Shown here one piece after another: positions 10,024 through 18,651 of a DNA stretch of 64,000 nt (position 1 is its first letter; every line of letters begins with the position of its first letter). The notes below the pieces were generated by a model. It was given only the letters and a program-made list of their open reading frames with translations. It ran no database searches and had not been told where the DNA came from. The position numbers were made by a program, and so were the translations under genes. Source of the stretch: Olsenella sp. An188 (GTDB taxonomy: Bacteria > Actinomycetota > Coriobacteriia > Coriobacteriales > Atopobiaceae); the NCBI RefSeq assembly GCF_002160255.1, contig NZ_NFKF01000003.1:124001-188000 (forward strand). Direction: 5' to 3'.

Positions 10024-10835
10024 TGGTCGGAAGGGACCGCTTTCCGGTGGCGCTGGCGATGATCCAGCCGGAACCGATGCCGGGGTCGTACCGAAACGAC
10101 GGGATGGGCATCGACGAGGTGGTCGAGCGGGCACTTGCCGAGGCGCAGATGCTTGCCGACAACGGGTTTGACGGCTACATCATCCAGAACCGCAACGACG
10201 CCCCGGTGCTCCAGCGCGCCAACGTGGAGACCATTGCGTACATGACGAGGGTGGCCCTTGAGCTGCGGCGAGCGTTTCCCCAGCTCATCCAGGGCATTCT
10301 CGTCAACTGGGACGGCGAGGCGTCGCTTGCTGTGGCAGACGCGGCGGGCAGCGACTTCATCCGCGTGGAGCATACCTACACCTCCGTGGAGGTTGGCTAT
10401 GCCGGGCTCATGCACGCGCAGTGCGTTGACGTGCTGGCGCTCAAGAAGCGCCTGGGCTCCAAGGTGCCGGTGTTTGCGGACGTGCAGGAGGTGCACTACG
10501 AGCAGCTCTGCGGCAAGTCCGTGGTAGACAACGCCTGGGACACCGTGATGAACGCCTTTGCGGACGGGCTCTTCGTGGGCGGCCACTCGCTCGCGGAGAG
10601 CATGGAGCTCGTGCGCGCCGTGCGGGCGCGCCTGGGAGACGAGGTGCCCATCTTCCTGAGCAGCGGCTCGACGGGGGAAAACGTCAAGGAGATCCTCTCC
10701 GAGTACGACGGCGTGAGCGTTGGCACGTGGGTCAAGGACGGCAACATGAGAAACCCGATAAACCCCGAGCGCGCCCGCGTCTTCATGGACCAGGTGCGCG
10801 AGCTGAGGGCCGAGAGGAGCGCGCGTGGACGCTAG
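10023..10835 (+). CDS. BtpA/SgcQ family TIM-barrel protein
   Basis: 270 residues matching the BtpA/SgcQ family along its length: MIQPEPMPGSYR at the start, GFDGYIIQNRNDAP near residue 50, GSDFIRVEHTYTS, VFADVQEVHY, and a terminal VSVGTWVKDGNMRNPINPERA, which resembles a phosphate-binding end of a TIM barrel. BtpA was named for a role in photosystem I. SgcQ is encoded in an E. coli PTS operon and has no firmly established reaction. Context here supports a catabolic enzyme acting on the PTS product. Confidence 0.85.
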   Translation: MVGRDRFPVALAMIQPEPMPGSYRNDGMGIDEVVERALAEAQMLADNGFDGYIIQNRNDAPVLQRANVETIAYMTRVALELRRAFPQLIQGILVNWDGEASLAVADAAGSDFIRVEHTYTSVEVGYAGLMHAQCVDVLALKKRLGSKVPVFADVQEVHYEQLCGKSVVDNAWDTVMNAFADGLFVGGHSLAESMELVRAVRARLGDEVPIFLSSGSTGENVKEILSEYDGVSVGTWVKDGNMRNPINPERARVFMDQVRELRAERSARGR

Positions 10836-11217
10836 GTTTGTGGTGTGTGGGCACGGCAGGTTTGGCAGTGGCTTGCACGAGGCCCTGCGGCTGCTGTGCG
10901 GTGACGACGAGCGCGTTGCCTCGCTGGACTTCAAGGAGGGGGACAGCTTCGAGGAACTTGCAGAGCGCATGGCGGAGCTCGTGGATGAGGCGCCGGACGT
11001 TCCGACGGTCATCTGTACGGACGTGCAGGGAGGCTCTCCGTTTAAGGCGTCTGTGCTGACCGGGATGGGGCGCGACAACGTGCGCCTGGTCACGGGGACG
11101 AACTTCCCGCTGCTCATGGGGCTCGTCTTTCCCGCGGAGGAGACGGGGGACGTGGACAAGCTTGTGGCCGGCGCACTTTCCGCCGCACGCGACGCCCTCG
11201 TCACCGTCACCCTGTAG
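10825..11217 (+). CDS. PTS mannose-class EIIA
   Basis: 130 residues, GTG start overlapping the BtpA-like gene by 11 bp. FVVCGHGRFGSGLHEAL carries the phosphorylatable His10 of mannose-class IIA, and FPLLMGLVF plus CTDVQGGSPF are typical of the fold. It relays phosphate from HPr to the IIB encoded upstream. It is the last gene of the operon and is followed by the double-hairpin element at 11226. Confidence 0.93.
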   Translation: MDARFVVCGHGRFGSGLHEALRLLCGDDERVASLDFKEGDSFEELAERMAELVDEAPDVPTVICTDVQGGSPFKASVLTGMGRDNVRLVTGTNFPLLMGLVFPAEETGDVDKLVAGALSAARDALVTVTL

Positions 11218-11225
11218 ACACCTAG

Positions 11226-11300
11226 CCTCGCAGGCTTGACGTCAAGCCTGCGAGGCGTGGGACAGATGGGGTCGGAGGTGGGGCGTCCCCCTCCGACCCC
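11226..11300. terminator. Double-hairpin bidirectional terminator, copy 2
   Basis: A perfect 30-bp palindrome (11226-11255, arms CCTCGCAGGCTTGAC) and a second hairpin at 11268-11300 separate the convergent PTS IIA and AmrS genes. It is nearly identical to 3233-3308, including the trailing GGTGTCTCAC. Confidence 0.8.
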
Positions 11301-11317
11301 GGTGTCTCACGGCGCCC

Positions 11318-12211
11318 TTAGCAGTTGCCCACGTAGACGTGGGGGAGACTCCGCCGCGCCACCTCGGCGAGGCGGTAGACGTCGCTCACGGGCGTGGCCG
11401 CGCGGTCCGTCATGCGCCAGCGCGGGAAGAAGCGCGTCACGTGGTAGGTGACGTCCCCCAGCCCCGCGAGCCAGCGGGCGATGGAGCCGACCGTCTCCTC
11501 CGAGTCGCTCAGGCCGGGCACCACGAGCGTGGTCACCTCGAGGTGACAGGCGGGGTCGGCGGCCAGGGTCTCGATCGTGTGCCGCACGCAGTCGAGGGCG
11601 CCCCCCGGCGCCCCGCACGCCCGGTAGACCTCGTCCGAGAAGCCCTTGAGGTCGATGTTGGCCGCGTCGACGAGGCCGGCGAGCTCTCCGAGCACGGAGT
11701 CGCACGCGCACCCGTTGGAGACGAGCACGTTGGCGAGCCCGGCCTCGCGTGCGAGGCGGGCGCAGTCCCGCACGTACTCCCAGCCCACCAGCGGCTCGTT
11801 GTACGTGTGGGCGATGCCCACGACGCGCGGGTCGCGTCGGCGCGCCGCGAGCGCCATCTCGACGAGCTCGTCGGGCGTCACCTCGCGCCAGCCGACGTCG
11901 CCTGACCCCGCCTGGGCGATGTCGTGGTTCTGGCAGAAGGGGCAGGCGAGGTTGCAGCCGTAGCTTCCGACGGAGACCACGTAGGATCCCGGCCTCCAGC
12001 GCGCGAGCGGCTTCTTCTCAACGGGGTCGAGCGCGAGCGAGGTCAGATGCCCGTAGCCTTCCGGGACCACGCGACCGCCCACGTTGCGCCGCGCCCGGCA
12101 GGCGCCAAGCGCGCCCGGGGCGAGGCGGCAGCGCCGCGGGCAGCTCGCGCAGACGGCGACCGCCGGGGCCGGCGCGCCCTTCTCTCCCGCGCCCTTCTCG
12201 CCCGCGCTCAC
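11318..12211 (-). CDS. amrS: AmmeMemoRadiSam system radical SAM enzyme AmrS
   Basis: 297 residues, GTG start overlapping the upstream gene by four bases. It has an N-terminal cysteine cluster (CASCPRRC, then GACRAR), followed by GSYGCNLACPFCQNHDIAQ with the CxxxCxxC that binds the radical SAM 4Fe-4S cluster. HTYNEPLVGWEY and NIDLKGF are characteristic of AmrS. The partner gene encodes MEMO1 and AMMECR1 homologues, confirming the AmmeMemoRadiSam triad. This widespread system is presumed to modify a macromolecule, but its substrate is not established. The N-terminal tail GEKGAGEKG comes partly from a copy of the GGCGAGAAG motif. Confidence 0.94.
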   Translation of the reverse strand: MSAGEKGAGEKGAPAPAVAVCASCPRRCRLAPGALGACRARRNVGGRVVPEGYGHLTSLALDPVEKKPLARWRPGSYVVSVGSYGCNLACPFCQNHDIAQAGSGDVGWREVTPDELVEMALAARRRDPRVVGIAHTYNEPLVGWEYVRDCARLAREAGLANVLVSNGCACDSVLGELAGLVDAANIDLKGFSDEVYRACGAPGGALDCVRHTIETLAADPACHLEVTTLVVPGLSDSEETVGSIARWLAGLGDVTYHVTRFFPRWRMTDRAATPVSDVYRLAEVARRSLPHVYVGNC

Positions 12212-13638
12212 GAGTGGCGCTCCACGCGAAAGCGCATCAGGCGCACGCCGGGCTCCCCGAGGTCGACGCCTCCCTTGCCTGCGGCAATGCGCAGCTGCTC
12301 ATCCACGGTGTCCACCCCGTCGAGGTCGGGCAGCAGCAGGCCGCGCCGCCCGTCCGGGGCGCTTACGATGACGCCGTAGCGTCGCGGGTCGAGTGCCTGC
12401 GGCCCGTTCACGGGCTCGGGCTCCCCGAGGACGTCCACCTTGTAGACCAGCTCGGGCAGCTCCCGCTCCGTGACCGGCGAGAAGCGCGGGTCGTGGAGGC
12501 CTGCCGAGACCGCGTTGGCGATAATCTCCTCCGCGAGGTTCCCACGTGCGGGGGCGATGGTCCCGATGCAGCCCCTGAGCCGGCCGTTCTTTGAGATTGA
12601 CACAAAGGCGCCCGCGCGGCGGGAACTGAGCCCGGCGCCGAGGCCGTCCGGCGGAGCCATGCGCTTGCCCGTGCGCACGCGGTGCTCGAGGGAGGCGCGC
12701 GCCAGCCGGACGAGGGGGTCCTCCTCGCTGCGGCGCCGCTTCATGTCCTCCCTGTGCCAGGCGTCGTAGCGCGCGTCCAGCGCACGCGAGGCGTCCTCGC
12801 CCTCCGGGCCGGCCGGGGTGAGGACGGCGACCCCGTACCCCACGCCAAAGGGGCCCTCGTACGAGAGGAGCTCCGCGTCGACGGCGGTGCGGTCGAGCGC
12901 GCCCGCCATGATCTGGAAGGAGCGCAGGCCGCACTCCGCCGCGCGCTCGCACAGGCTCGGGTCGGCCGTGAGCAGGCTGAGAAGGTCGTCCGACCCGAGC
13001 GCCGCGCAGGCGAGCTCGTCGAAGACGGGGCCCTCGGGCGCGTACCCGTACGGCCCGTCTGCGGAGAGCTTGTGGGAGAGGTCACCGGAGGCCACGTAGG
13101 CCACGCGCCTGCCCAGGGCCTGCGCCGCGCGCTGCACGAGCCGCCCCATGCGGTAGTGGTCGCGCGGGGAGAGCCCAGAGATCCCCATGCGCACCACGCG
13201 GTACGGGGCGACCTCCTCGCCCGCGCGCCGCCGGGCCTCGTAGGCCCCCTCGATGAAGTGCAGCGGGACGAGTGTGCCCCAGTCCAGCGACGCCTCGCGC
13301 TCGCCCCGCGTGCCGGCGCTCAGGCCCTCATCCCGGGCGAGGCGGCACAGCTCGCGGACCAGCTCCTCGTCGTAGGTCACCCGGGAGCCGTCTCGGGCGT
13401 CACCGAAGCGCGCGAACGTGCCGCGTGCGCCCGAGCCGGGGGAGACGTGCAGGTAGTCGAGGTACATGGCTGTGTGCGGGCTCGAGATGACGATGGTCTG
13501 GGGCTCGAGCTCGGCTATGCGCCGCGTCGCCTCGCGGTAGGCCTCGACGGTGCGGCGCGCGTCCTTCTCGCGCCCCTGGCCTACCCCGGCGACGATGACC
13601 GGCGGGTGCGGGACCGCGACGGCAATGACAACGGGCAT
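12208..13638 (-). CDS. Fused AmmeMemoRadiSam proteins AmrB (MEMO1-like) and AmrA (AMMECR1-like)
   Basis: 476 residues. Residues 1-260 form a MEMO1/LigB-like dioxygenase-fold domain: AVAVPHPPVIVAGVGQG, VISSPHTAMY, YVASGDLSHKL and FQIMAGALD. Residues about 285-476 form an AMMECR1 domain: ASLEHRV, GAFVSISKNGRLRGCIGT, DPRFSPVTERELPEL and GVIVSAPDGRRGLLLPDLDGVDT. The fusion places both accessory proteins on one chain, translated just before AmrS. The ATG at 13638 has AGGAGG upstream. The longer reading frame before it is unsupported. Confidence 0.92.
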   Translation of the reverse strand: MPVVIAVAVPHPPVIVAGVGQGREKDARRTVEAYREATRRIAELEPQTIVISSPHTAMYLDYLHVSPGSGARGTFARFGDARDGSRVTYDEELVRELCRLARDEGLSAGTRGEREASLDWGTLVPLHFIEGAYEARRRAGEEVAPYRVVRMGISGLSPRDHYRMGRLVQRAAQALGRRVAYVASGDLSHKLSADGPYGYAPEGPVFDELACAALGSDDLLSLLTADPSLCERAAECGLRSFQIMAGALDRTAVDAELLSYEGPFGVGYGVAVLTPAGPEGEDASRALDARYDAWHREDMKRRRSEEDPLVRLARASLEHRVRTGKRMAPPDGLGAGLSSRRAGAFVSISKNGRLRGCIGTIAPARGNLAEEIIANAVSAGLHDPRFSPVTERELPELVYKVDVLGEPEPVNGPQALDPRRYGVIVSAPDGRRGLLLPDLDGVDTVDEQLRIAAGKGGVDLGEPGVRLMRFRVERHS

Positions 13639-13805
13639 GGTCCACCTCCTGTCTGCGCTTCTGTGCATTGTCCCCCTCGGGGCGGCTCCCGGGCGCCAGA
13701 ACGCGGCGACGCGCACCGCATTCTCCGTGTGCGACAATGAAGCGGACTCGGGGCGGCTCCGGGCCCGCGGCCTGCCTGCCCGACCGGCGGTGAAGGGAGG
13801 ACAGC

Positions 13806-14537
13806 GTGGCGCTCTTCGCACTTGGCGCGGCGTCGGCCGCCTACGGCGCGCTCATGGCCGTGCTCTACCCGGCTGGCGGCTTCTTCCTGGTGTGGATTGC
13901 GCTCGGCGCCGCGCTTGCGGCGCTTGGCTGGGCGAGAAGGACGTCTCGCTGGGCATGCCTCGCGGCCTGGGTCCGCGGGCTTGTCGTCGGGTGCTCTGCG
14001 GTGGTTCTTCTCGCCGTGTGCGCGCTCTGCGGCCTCGTTGCGAGCGCCGCCTCGGCGACGCCGCCTGCCGGCCTCGACTACCTGGTCGTGCTTGGCGCCG
14101 GCCTGCAGCCCGACGGCACGCCGAGCGAGGCGCTGACCTACCGGCTCGACGCGGCGCTCGACTACCTGGACGACAACCCCGAGACGACGTGTCTGGTCTC
14201 GGGCGGCCAGGGCGCGGGCGAGGTGCGCGCCGAGGCCGACGCCATGGCGGAGTACCTCGTCGCCCACGGTCTCGACGAGGGCCGCCTCGTGCGCGAGGAC
14301 CGCTCGACCACCACCGCGGAGAACGTCCGCAACTCCGCCGGGCTCGTCGAGCCCGGCGCCGCGGTGGCGATCGTCACCAACGACTTCCACCTCTACCGGG
14401 CCCTGCGCATTGCCGAGAGAAACGGCCTCGCGGGCGCCCACGGCCTGGCGGCGCCGTCGAACCCGCTCTACCTGCCCCAGGCCGCGCTGCGCGAGTGCGC
14501 GGCCATCGTGAAGGACGCGCTAGTCGGAAACATCTGA
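13806..14537 (+). CDS. YdcF/SanA-like DUF218 membrane protein
   Basis: 243 residues. Three or so hydrophobic segments occupy residues 1-80, then a DUF218 domain begins at LDYLVVLGAGLQPDGTPSEALTYRLDAAL. SGGQGAGE, AEAMAEYL-type helix residues, STTTAENVRNS and VTNDFHLYRAL are the family signatures. DUF218 proteins are implicated in cell-envelope functions, and the enzymatic reaction is not established. GTG start with GGGAGGA upstream. It is divergent from the AmrB-AmrA gene. Confidence 0.88.
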   Translation: MALFALGAASAAYGALMAVLYPAGGFFLVWIALGAALAALGWARRTSRWACLAAWVRGLVVGCSAVVLLAVCALCGLVASAASATPPAGLDYLVVLGAGLQPDGTPSEALTYRLDAALDYLDDNPETTCLVSGGQGAGEVRAEADAMAEYLVAHGLDEGRLVREDRSTTTAENVRNSAGLVEPGAAVAIVTNDFHLYRALRIAERNGLAGAHGLAAPSNPLYLPQAALRECAAIVKDALVGNI

Positions 14538-14576
14538 CGGGCGGGGGACGCCCCGGCCCGTGCGAGAGGAGACCGC

Positions 14577-15134
14577 ATGAGAGTCGAGACCACTTGGGAG
14601 CGAGACGGCTACGTCCTGCGCTCGGCGGCAGCCGAGGACGTGGACGCGTACTGGGAGGCGTTCGACGCGCTCGACCCGGAGGGGATGCGCCTCACGGGGA
14701 GCGTGCCGCATACGCGCGAGGAGGTCACGAGCTTCTTCCTGCGCTGCGTGGACGACCCCGACCGCTTTGACTTCCTCGTCGTGGCGCCCGACGGCCGCAT
14801 CGTGGGGGAGTCCGTCATCAACGAGGTGGACTGGGAGGCGAGAAACGCCAACTTCCGCATCTACCTCTTCGACGTGGGCGGCCGCGACCACGGCCTGGGC
14901 AGCTGGGCCACGTGCGCCACGAGGGACTTCGCCTTCGGCGAGGCGGGGCTCCATCGCCTCTCGCTCGACGTCTTCTCGATCAACCCCCGTGCGCGGCGCG
15001 TCTACGAGAAGGCCGGCTTCACGGTCGAGGGCGTGGAGCGCGACGCGATCTGGCTGGGGCCCGAGGAGGGCTACTGCGACGACGTCCTCATGGCGATTCT
15101 CGAGGACGAGTGGCGAGCGCTCGCGAGTGCGTAG
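14577..15134 (+). CDS. GNAT family N-acetyltransferase (RimJ/RimL-like)
   Basis: 185 residues. RSAAEDVDAYWEAFDALD at the N-terminus, GESVINEVDWEARNANFRIYLFD in the middle and a C-terminal FGEAGLHRLSLDVFSINPRARRVYEKAGF match RimJ/RimL-type GNAT enzymes that acetylate protein N-termini or small amines. The acetyl-CoA P-loop is divergent (RDHGLGSWAT). It is probably co-transcribed with the DUF218 gene 39 bp upstream and terminates at the shared hairpin before icd. Confidence 0.88.
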   Translation: MRVETTWERDGYVLRSAAAEDVDAYWEAFDALDPEGMRLTGSVPHTREEVTSFFLRCVDDPDRFDFLVVAPDGRIVGESVINEVDWEARNANFRIYLFDVGGRDHGLGSWATCATRDFAFGEAGLHRLSLDVFSINPRARRVYEKAGFTVEGVERDAIWLGPEEGYCDDVLMAILEDEWRALASA

Positions 15135-15144
15135 CGCGCAAGAC

Positions 15145-15176
15145 GAGGGCGCCCGGCCGTGGGGTCGGGCGCCCTC
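15145..15176. terminator. Bidirectional terminator between GNAT gene and icd
   Basis: Perfect 11-bp stem GAGGGCGCCCG with a 10-nt loop between convergent genes. A GAGGTTCTTCTCGCC copy of the repeated 9-mer motif follows at 15182-15196. Confidence 0.75.
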
Positions 15177-15207
15177 GCGCTGAGGTTCTTCTCGCCGGGC
15201 GGGACTC

Positions 15208-16422
15208 TTAGGCGGCTGCCTCGGCGTCGAGGGTCTCGCGGATGGCGAGGATGAACTCGCGCGTGCCGAGCGACTGCGGGTCGGGCAGCGTGGTGATGCG
15301 CGCGAGGTCCCCGGTCATCTTGCCGGCCTCGATGGTGTGGACGGTGGCCGCCTCCAGGCGGTTGGCAAAGTCCACGAGCTCGGGCAGCTCGTCGAGCTCG
15401 CCGCGCTTGCGCAGCGCGCCCGTCCAGGCGAAGATCGTGGCCACCGAGTTGGTCGAGGTGGGCTCGCCCTTCAGGTGCTTGTAGTAGTGGCGCTGGACGG
15501 TGCCGTGCGCGGCCTCGTACTCGAAGTAGCCGTGCGGGCTCACGAGCACCGAGGTCATCATGGCGAGGCTGCCGAAGGCGCTCGAGAGCATGTCGCTCAT
15601 GACGTCGCCGTCGTAGTTCTTGCAGGCCCAGATGAAGCCGCCCTCGGACTTGACCACGCGGGCCACGGCGTCGTCGATCAGCGTGTAGAAGTACTCGATG
15701 CCCGCCGCCTCGAACCTTTCGCGGTACTCGGCCTCGTAGATGTCCGCGAAGACGTCTTTGAAGCGGTGGTCGTAGGTCTTGGATATGGTGTCCTTGGTGG
15801 CGAACCACAGGTCCTGGCCGGTGGAGAGCGCGTACTCGAAGCAGCTGCGCGCGAAGCTCTCGATGGAGGCGTCGAGGTTGTGCTGGCCCTGGACCACGCC
15901 CGGGCCGTCGAAGACGTGCACGAGCTCGCGGCGCTCGGCGCCGTCGGCCGCGGTGTAGACGAGCTCCACCTTGCCGGGGCCGTCCACGCGCATCTCGGCG
16001 TTCTTGTAGACGTCGCCGTAGGCGTGGCGCGCGATGGTGATGGGGCGCTTCCAGGTGGTGACCGTGGGCTCGATGCCCTTGACCACGATGGGGGCGCGGA
16101 AGACCGTGCCGTCCAGGAGCGCGCGGATGGTGCCGTTGGGGCTCTTCCACATCTGCTTGAGGCCGTACTCCTCCACGCGCGCGGCGTTGGGGGTGATGGT
16201 GGCGCACTTGACGGCCACGCCCAGGCGTTTGGTGGCCTCGGCGGAGTCAACGGTGACCTGGTCGTTCGTGGCGTCGCGGTGCTCGAGGCCGAGGTCGTAG
16301 TACTCGGTCTTGAGGTCAACGTACGGGCAGATGAGCTCGTCCTTGATGATCTGCCAGATGATGCGGGTCATCTCGTCGCCGTCCATCTCGACGAGCGGGG
16401 TCTTCATAGCAATCTTGGACAT
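15208..16422 (-). CDS. icd: NADP-dependent isocitrate dehydrogenase (eukaryotic-type)
   Basis: 404 residues of the homodimeric type II subfamily shared with eukaryotes rather than the E. coli type. Evidence is the opening [65 protein letters not shown], the metal-binding TLIDDAVAR and the NADP-site region [10 protein letters not shown]. It converts isocitrate to 2-oxoglutarate with NADPH production, supplying glutamate precursors. Start at 16422 with AGGAGG five bases upstream. Monocistronic. Confidence 0.97.
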   Translation of the reverse strand: MSKIAMKTPLVEMDGDEMTRIIWQIIKDELICPYVDLKTEYYDLGLEHRDATNDQVTVDSAEATKRLGVAVKCATITPNAARVEEYGLKQMWKSPNGTIRALLDGTVFRAPIVVKGIEPTVTTWKRPITIARHAYGDVYKNAEMRVDGPGKVELVYTAADGAERRELVHVFDGPGVVQGQHNLDASIESFARSCFEYALSTGQDLWFATKDTISKTYDHRFKDVFADIYEAEYRERFEAAGIEYFYTLIDDAVARVVKSEGGFIWACKNYDGDVMSDMLSSAFGSLAMMTSVLVSPHGYFEYEAAHGTVQRHYYKHLKGEPTSTNSVATIFAWTGALRKRGELDELPELVDFANRLEAATVHTIEAGKMTGDLARITTLPDPQSLGTREFILAIRETLDAEAAA

Positions 16423-16531
16423 GCACGCCTCCTGTGGTCGGGTCGCACGCGTTGGATGGGGCGAGGTTATCACGTCGCGGGCCGCCCGCGCGCCGCATGG
16501 CGCAAGTTGAGACGGACTTGACATACGAGAG

Positions 16532-16782
16532 GTGTGCAATTTGGGCCTTCGAGCCATGTTTTTGCTCGTCTGCTGTGCAGTTTGGGCTCTCAGTCCATGC
16601 AATTTGGCGTGCCAGAGGGAGTGGGGGGAGCGTTTTCCCAGTTGATCATATTAAGTATGAAATCATAATGACGTTTGGGGGCGATTTTGCATGGACTGAA
16701 AGGCCAAATTGCGCTGCGACCCCTTGAAATCATGGACCGAAGGCCAGAATTGCACAGCGCCCCCCGAGGTCATGGCTCGAGG
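16532..16782. repeat. Intergenic repeat cluster, family 1, locus B
   Basis: Five copies of the word seen at 11-244: reverse at 16532-16560 and 16570-16606, forward at 16685-16718, 16727-16760 and a partial one at 16768-16782. An AT-rich centre at 16641-16672 contains TTGATC, a 16-bp gap and CATAAT, a possible plus-strand promoter. This fills the roughly 400-bp gap between the icd start and the next gene, with no coding sequence seen. Confidence 0.8.
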
Positions 16783-16829
16783 GGCGCCGCGGCGACTGGC
16801 TCTCCGGGGCCGGGAGCCTGCCCGTCGGG

Positions 16830-18566
16830 CTAGCCTTCCAATGCGGCGGCGAGCCAACTGGGCTGCTCCGAGCTCACGACGCGCGCGCAGCAGTAGGCGT
16901 CCTCGAGCGAGAGCGTCGCTACTGCTACGTAGCCCTCCGGGCGCAGCGCGAACGCGAGCGCCCCGTTGCCGTCCGGAACAAGGAGGAGCGTCTCGTCGGA
17001 GACGGGGTCGTAGGCGGTGGTGGCCATGCGCGGGTTGCGGGCTACGGCGTCGGACGCGGAGAACTCCGGGGCGGGGAGGCTTGGGTCGAGCGTGGCGAGG
17101 GCTGCGGGACCGAGGTAGCGGGCAGGCTTGCCGGCCCCGGAGGTGGAGAAGCCGGCGAGCTGCCAGGGAATGTCTCCCGACGCCGCGACGAGGCTGGCGT
17201 GCACGGGCTCGCCCTCCGAGGTGAGCAGGCCGGTGTCAAAGTCCGCGGAGGACCCATCGGGCGAGACGGCGAGAAGCCCCTCGGCCTGGATGCGGGCAAA
17301 CGTCATGGAGAGGTAGCTGCGTAGGACGCGACGCCCCTCCCCCCAGGGCTCGGGGGCGGCGAGCTCCGCGAGGCGCTCGAGCGCCTCGTCCCACGATCCG
17401 AGGGCGACGGTCTGGGCAAGGGCCCGCTCGGGGTCGGCCGCCTCGTCCCCGGAGGGGGAGAGGAACGCCGACCAGGGGCCGGAGGGCATCGGGCTCAGCC
17501 CGTCGAGGCCCACCTCGCCGGGCTCGCCGGCGTCGACCTCGGAGAGCGCCCACCGCTTGCCCGCGACGGGCCGGGCCGAGCGGCGAAGCGTGACGCGAAC
17601 GGGGGTCTTCCCGTCAGCCTGCAGGTAGCGGAGGGAGAAGGTGACGTTGCTGCGCGTCCCCTCGATCGAGCCGGTGGAACGTGCGGTTCGGAAGTCCTCC
17701 TCGAGCGTGGCCATGGGGTCGACATCGGCCGGGAGCACCTGGTAGAGGACGCTCAGCTGCTCGCTCGAGCAGCGCACGTCCGCGTGGAAGTCCTGTGGCA
17801 GGTCACTCTGGGGGCGGGAGACGACGGTCGAGCCGAGTGTGGGCGTGGGCTCGGCTGCGGAGGGACTTTCCTCGGGGACCTCGGCAGGCTCGGGGACGTA
17901 GGTGATGGTGAGCGAGATGGAGGGGGTCGTCCCGGACGTCACGGGCTCACCCGCGGCCTCGTCCGCCTCCTCGGTCGTGTCTTCCTGCGTCTCTGGCTTT
18001 GCCGCGGGCATGGGCTCTGCGTCGGCTCGTGCGGGCTCCTGCCCTTCCGCAGTCTCGGGCGCAGGGTTGGGCTCGGGTTCGGGCGCGGGCGCAGGTTCAG
18101 GCACGACCTCGACGGGAGCGACCTCAACGGGCGCCGTCTCGTCCGTCGTGACGGGCTCGGCCTCGGCCGCGGGCTCGGCCTCGGCCGCGGGCTCGGCCTC
18201 CGGCCGCCGCTCGACGTGGCGGGGCTTCACCGGCTTGAGCGCCTTGGCGCCGCGCCGCTTCCAGGGCTTTCCCTTCGCCGCAGCCTTGTCCGCGCCCGTC
18301 TTGGCGCGCTCCAGCGCGCGGTCGTACTCCTCGTTGGCGAGCACCGTCGCATAGACGTAGCCCTTCTTGAACACGGTGAGCTTGACGAACTCGCCGAGCT
18401 GCTCGCAGAGCTCGCGCATGTCCGCGCACCCCAGGTCCTCCGGGCAGAGCCCGTCGGCCGTGAGGGCCTCCTCGGCGCGCGGCAGCAGCGTCTGCTTCCC
18501 CACGCCGAGCGTATTTGAGAGAAGACGATACAGATACAGGCGATTACCTGCGGATATGTTGGGCAT
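16830..18566 (-). CDS. DUF3825 domain protein with long acidic Pro/Glu/Ala linker
   Basis: 578 residues. An N-terminal helical domain (about 1-90, YLYRLLSNTLGVGKQTLLPRAEE to FVKLTVFKKGYVYATVL) may be a winged-helix or LOTUS-type module, but that is a guess. A low-complexity linker (about 105-250) is rich in Pro, Glu and Ala, with repeated AEPAAE units. The C-terminal part resembles the DUF3825 family: WDEALERLAELAAPEPWGEG, YLSMTFARIQAEGLLAVSPDG, DTGLLTSEGEPVHAS, WQLAGF, AFALRPEGYVAVATLSLEDAY. DUF3825 has no firm function, though RNA-related roles have been suggested. It is transcribed with trmB upstream. Confidence 0.72.
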   Translation of the reverse strand: MPNISAGNRLYLYRLLSNTLGVGKQTLLPRAEEALTADGLCPEDLGCADMRELCEQLGEFVKLTVFKKGYVYATVLANEEYDRALERAKTGADKAAAKGKPWKRRGAKALKPVKPRHVERRPEAEPAAEAEPAAEAEPVTTDETAPVEVAPVEVVPEPAPAPEPEPNPAPETAEGQEPARADAEPMPAAKPETQEDTTEEADEAAGEPVTSGTTPSISLTITYVPEPAEVPEESPSAAEPTPTLGSTVVSRPQSDLPQDFHADVRCSSEQLSVLYQVLPADVDPMATLEEDFRTARSTGSIEGTRSNVTFSLRYLQADGKTPVRVTLRRSARPVAGKRWALSEVDAGEPGEVGLDGLSPMPSGPWSAFLSPSGDEAADPERALAQTVALGSWDEALERLAELAAPEPWGEGRRVLRSYLSMTFARIQAEGLLAVSPDGSSADFDTGLLTSEGEPVHASLVAASGDIPWQLAGFSTSGAGKPARYLGPAALATLDPSLPAPEFSASDAVARNPRMATTAYDPVSDETLLLVPDGNGALAFALRPEGYVAVATLSLEDAYCCARVVSSEQPSWLAAALEG

Positions 18567-18651
18567 GATGCCTCTTTTCGGAGTATGGTGGCGCGCTGGG
18601 CGTGCGGGTGTTCGGACCTACTACCTTACTACCCAAACGCGCCGGGGGCGC

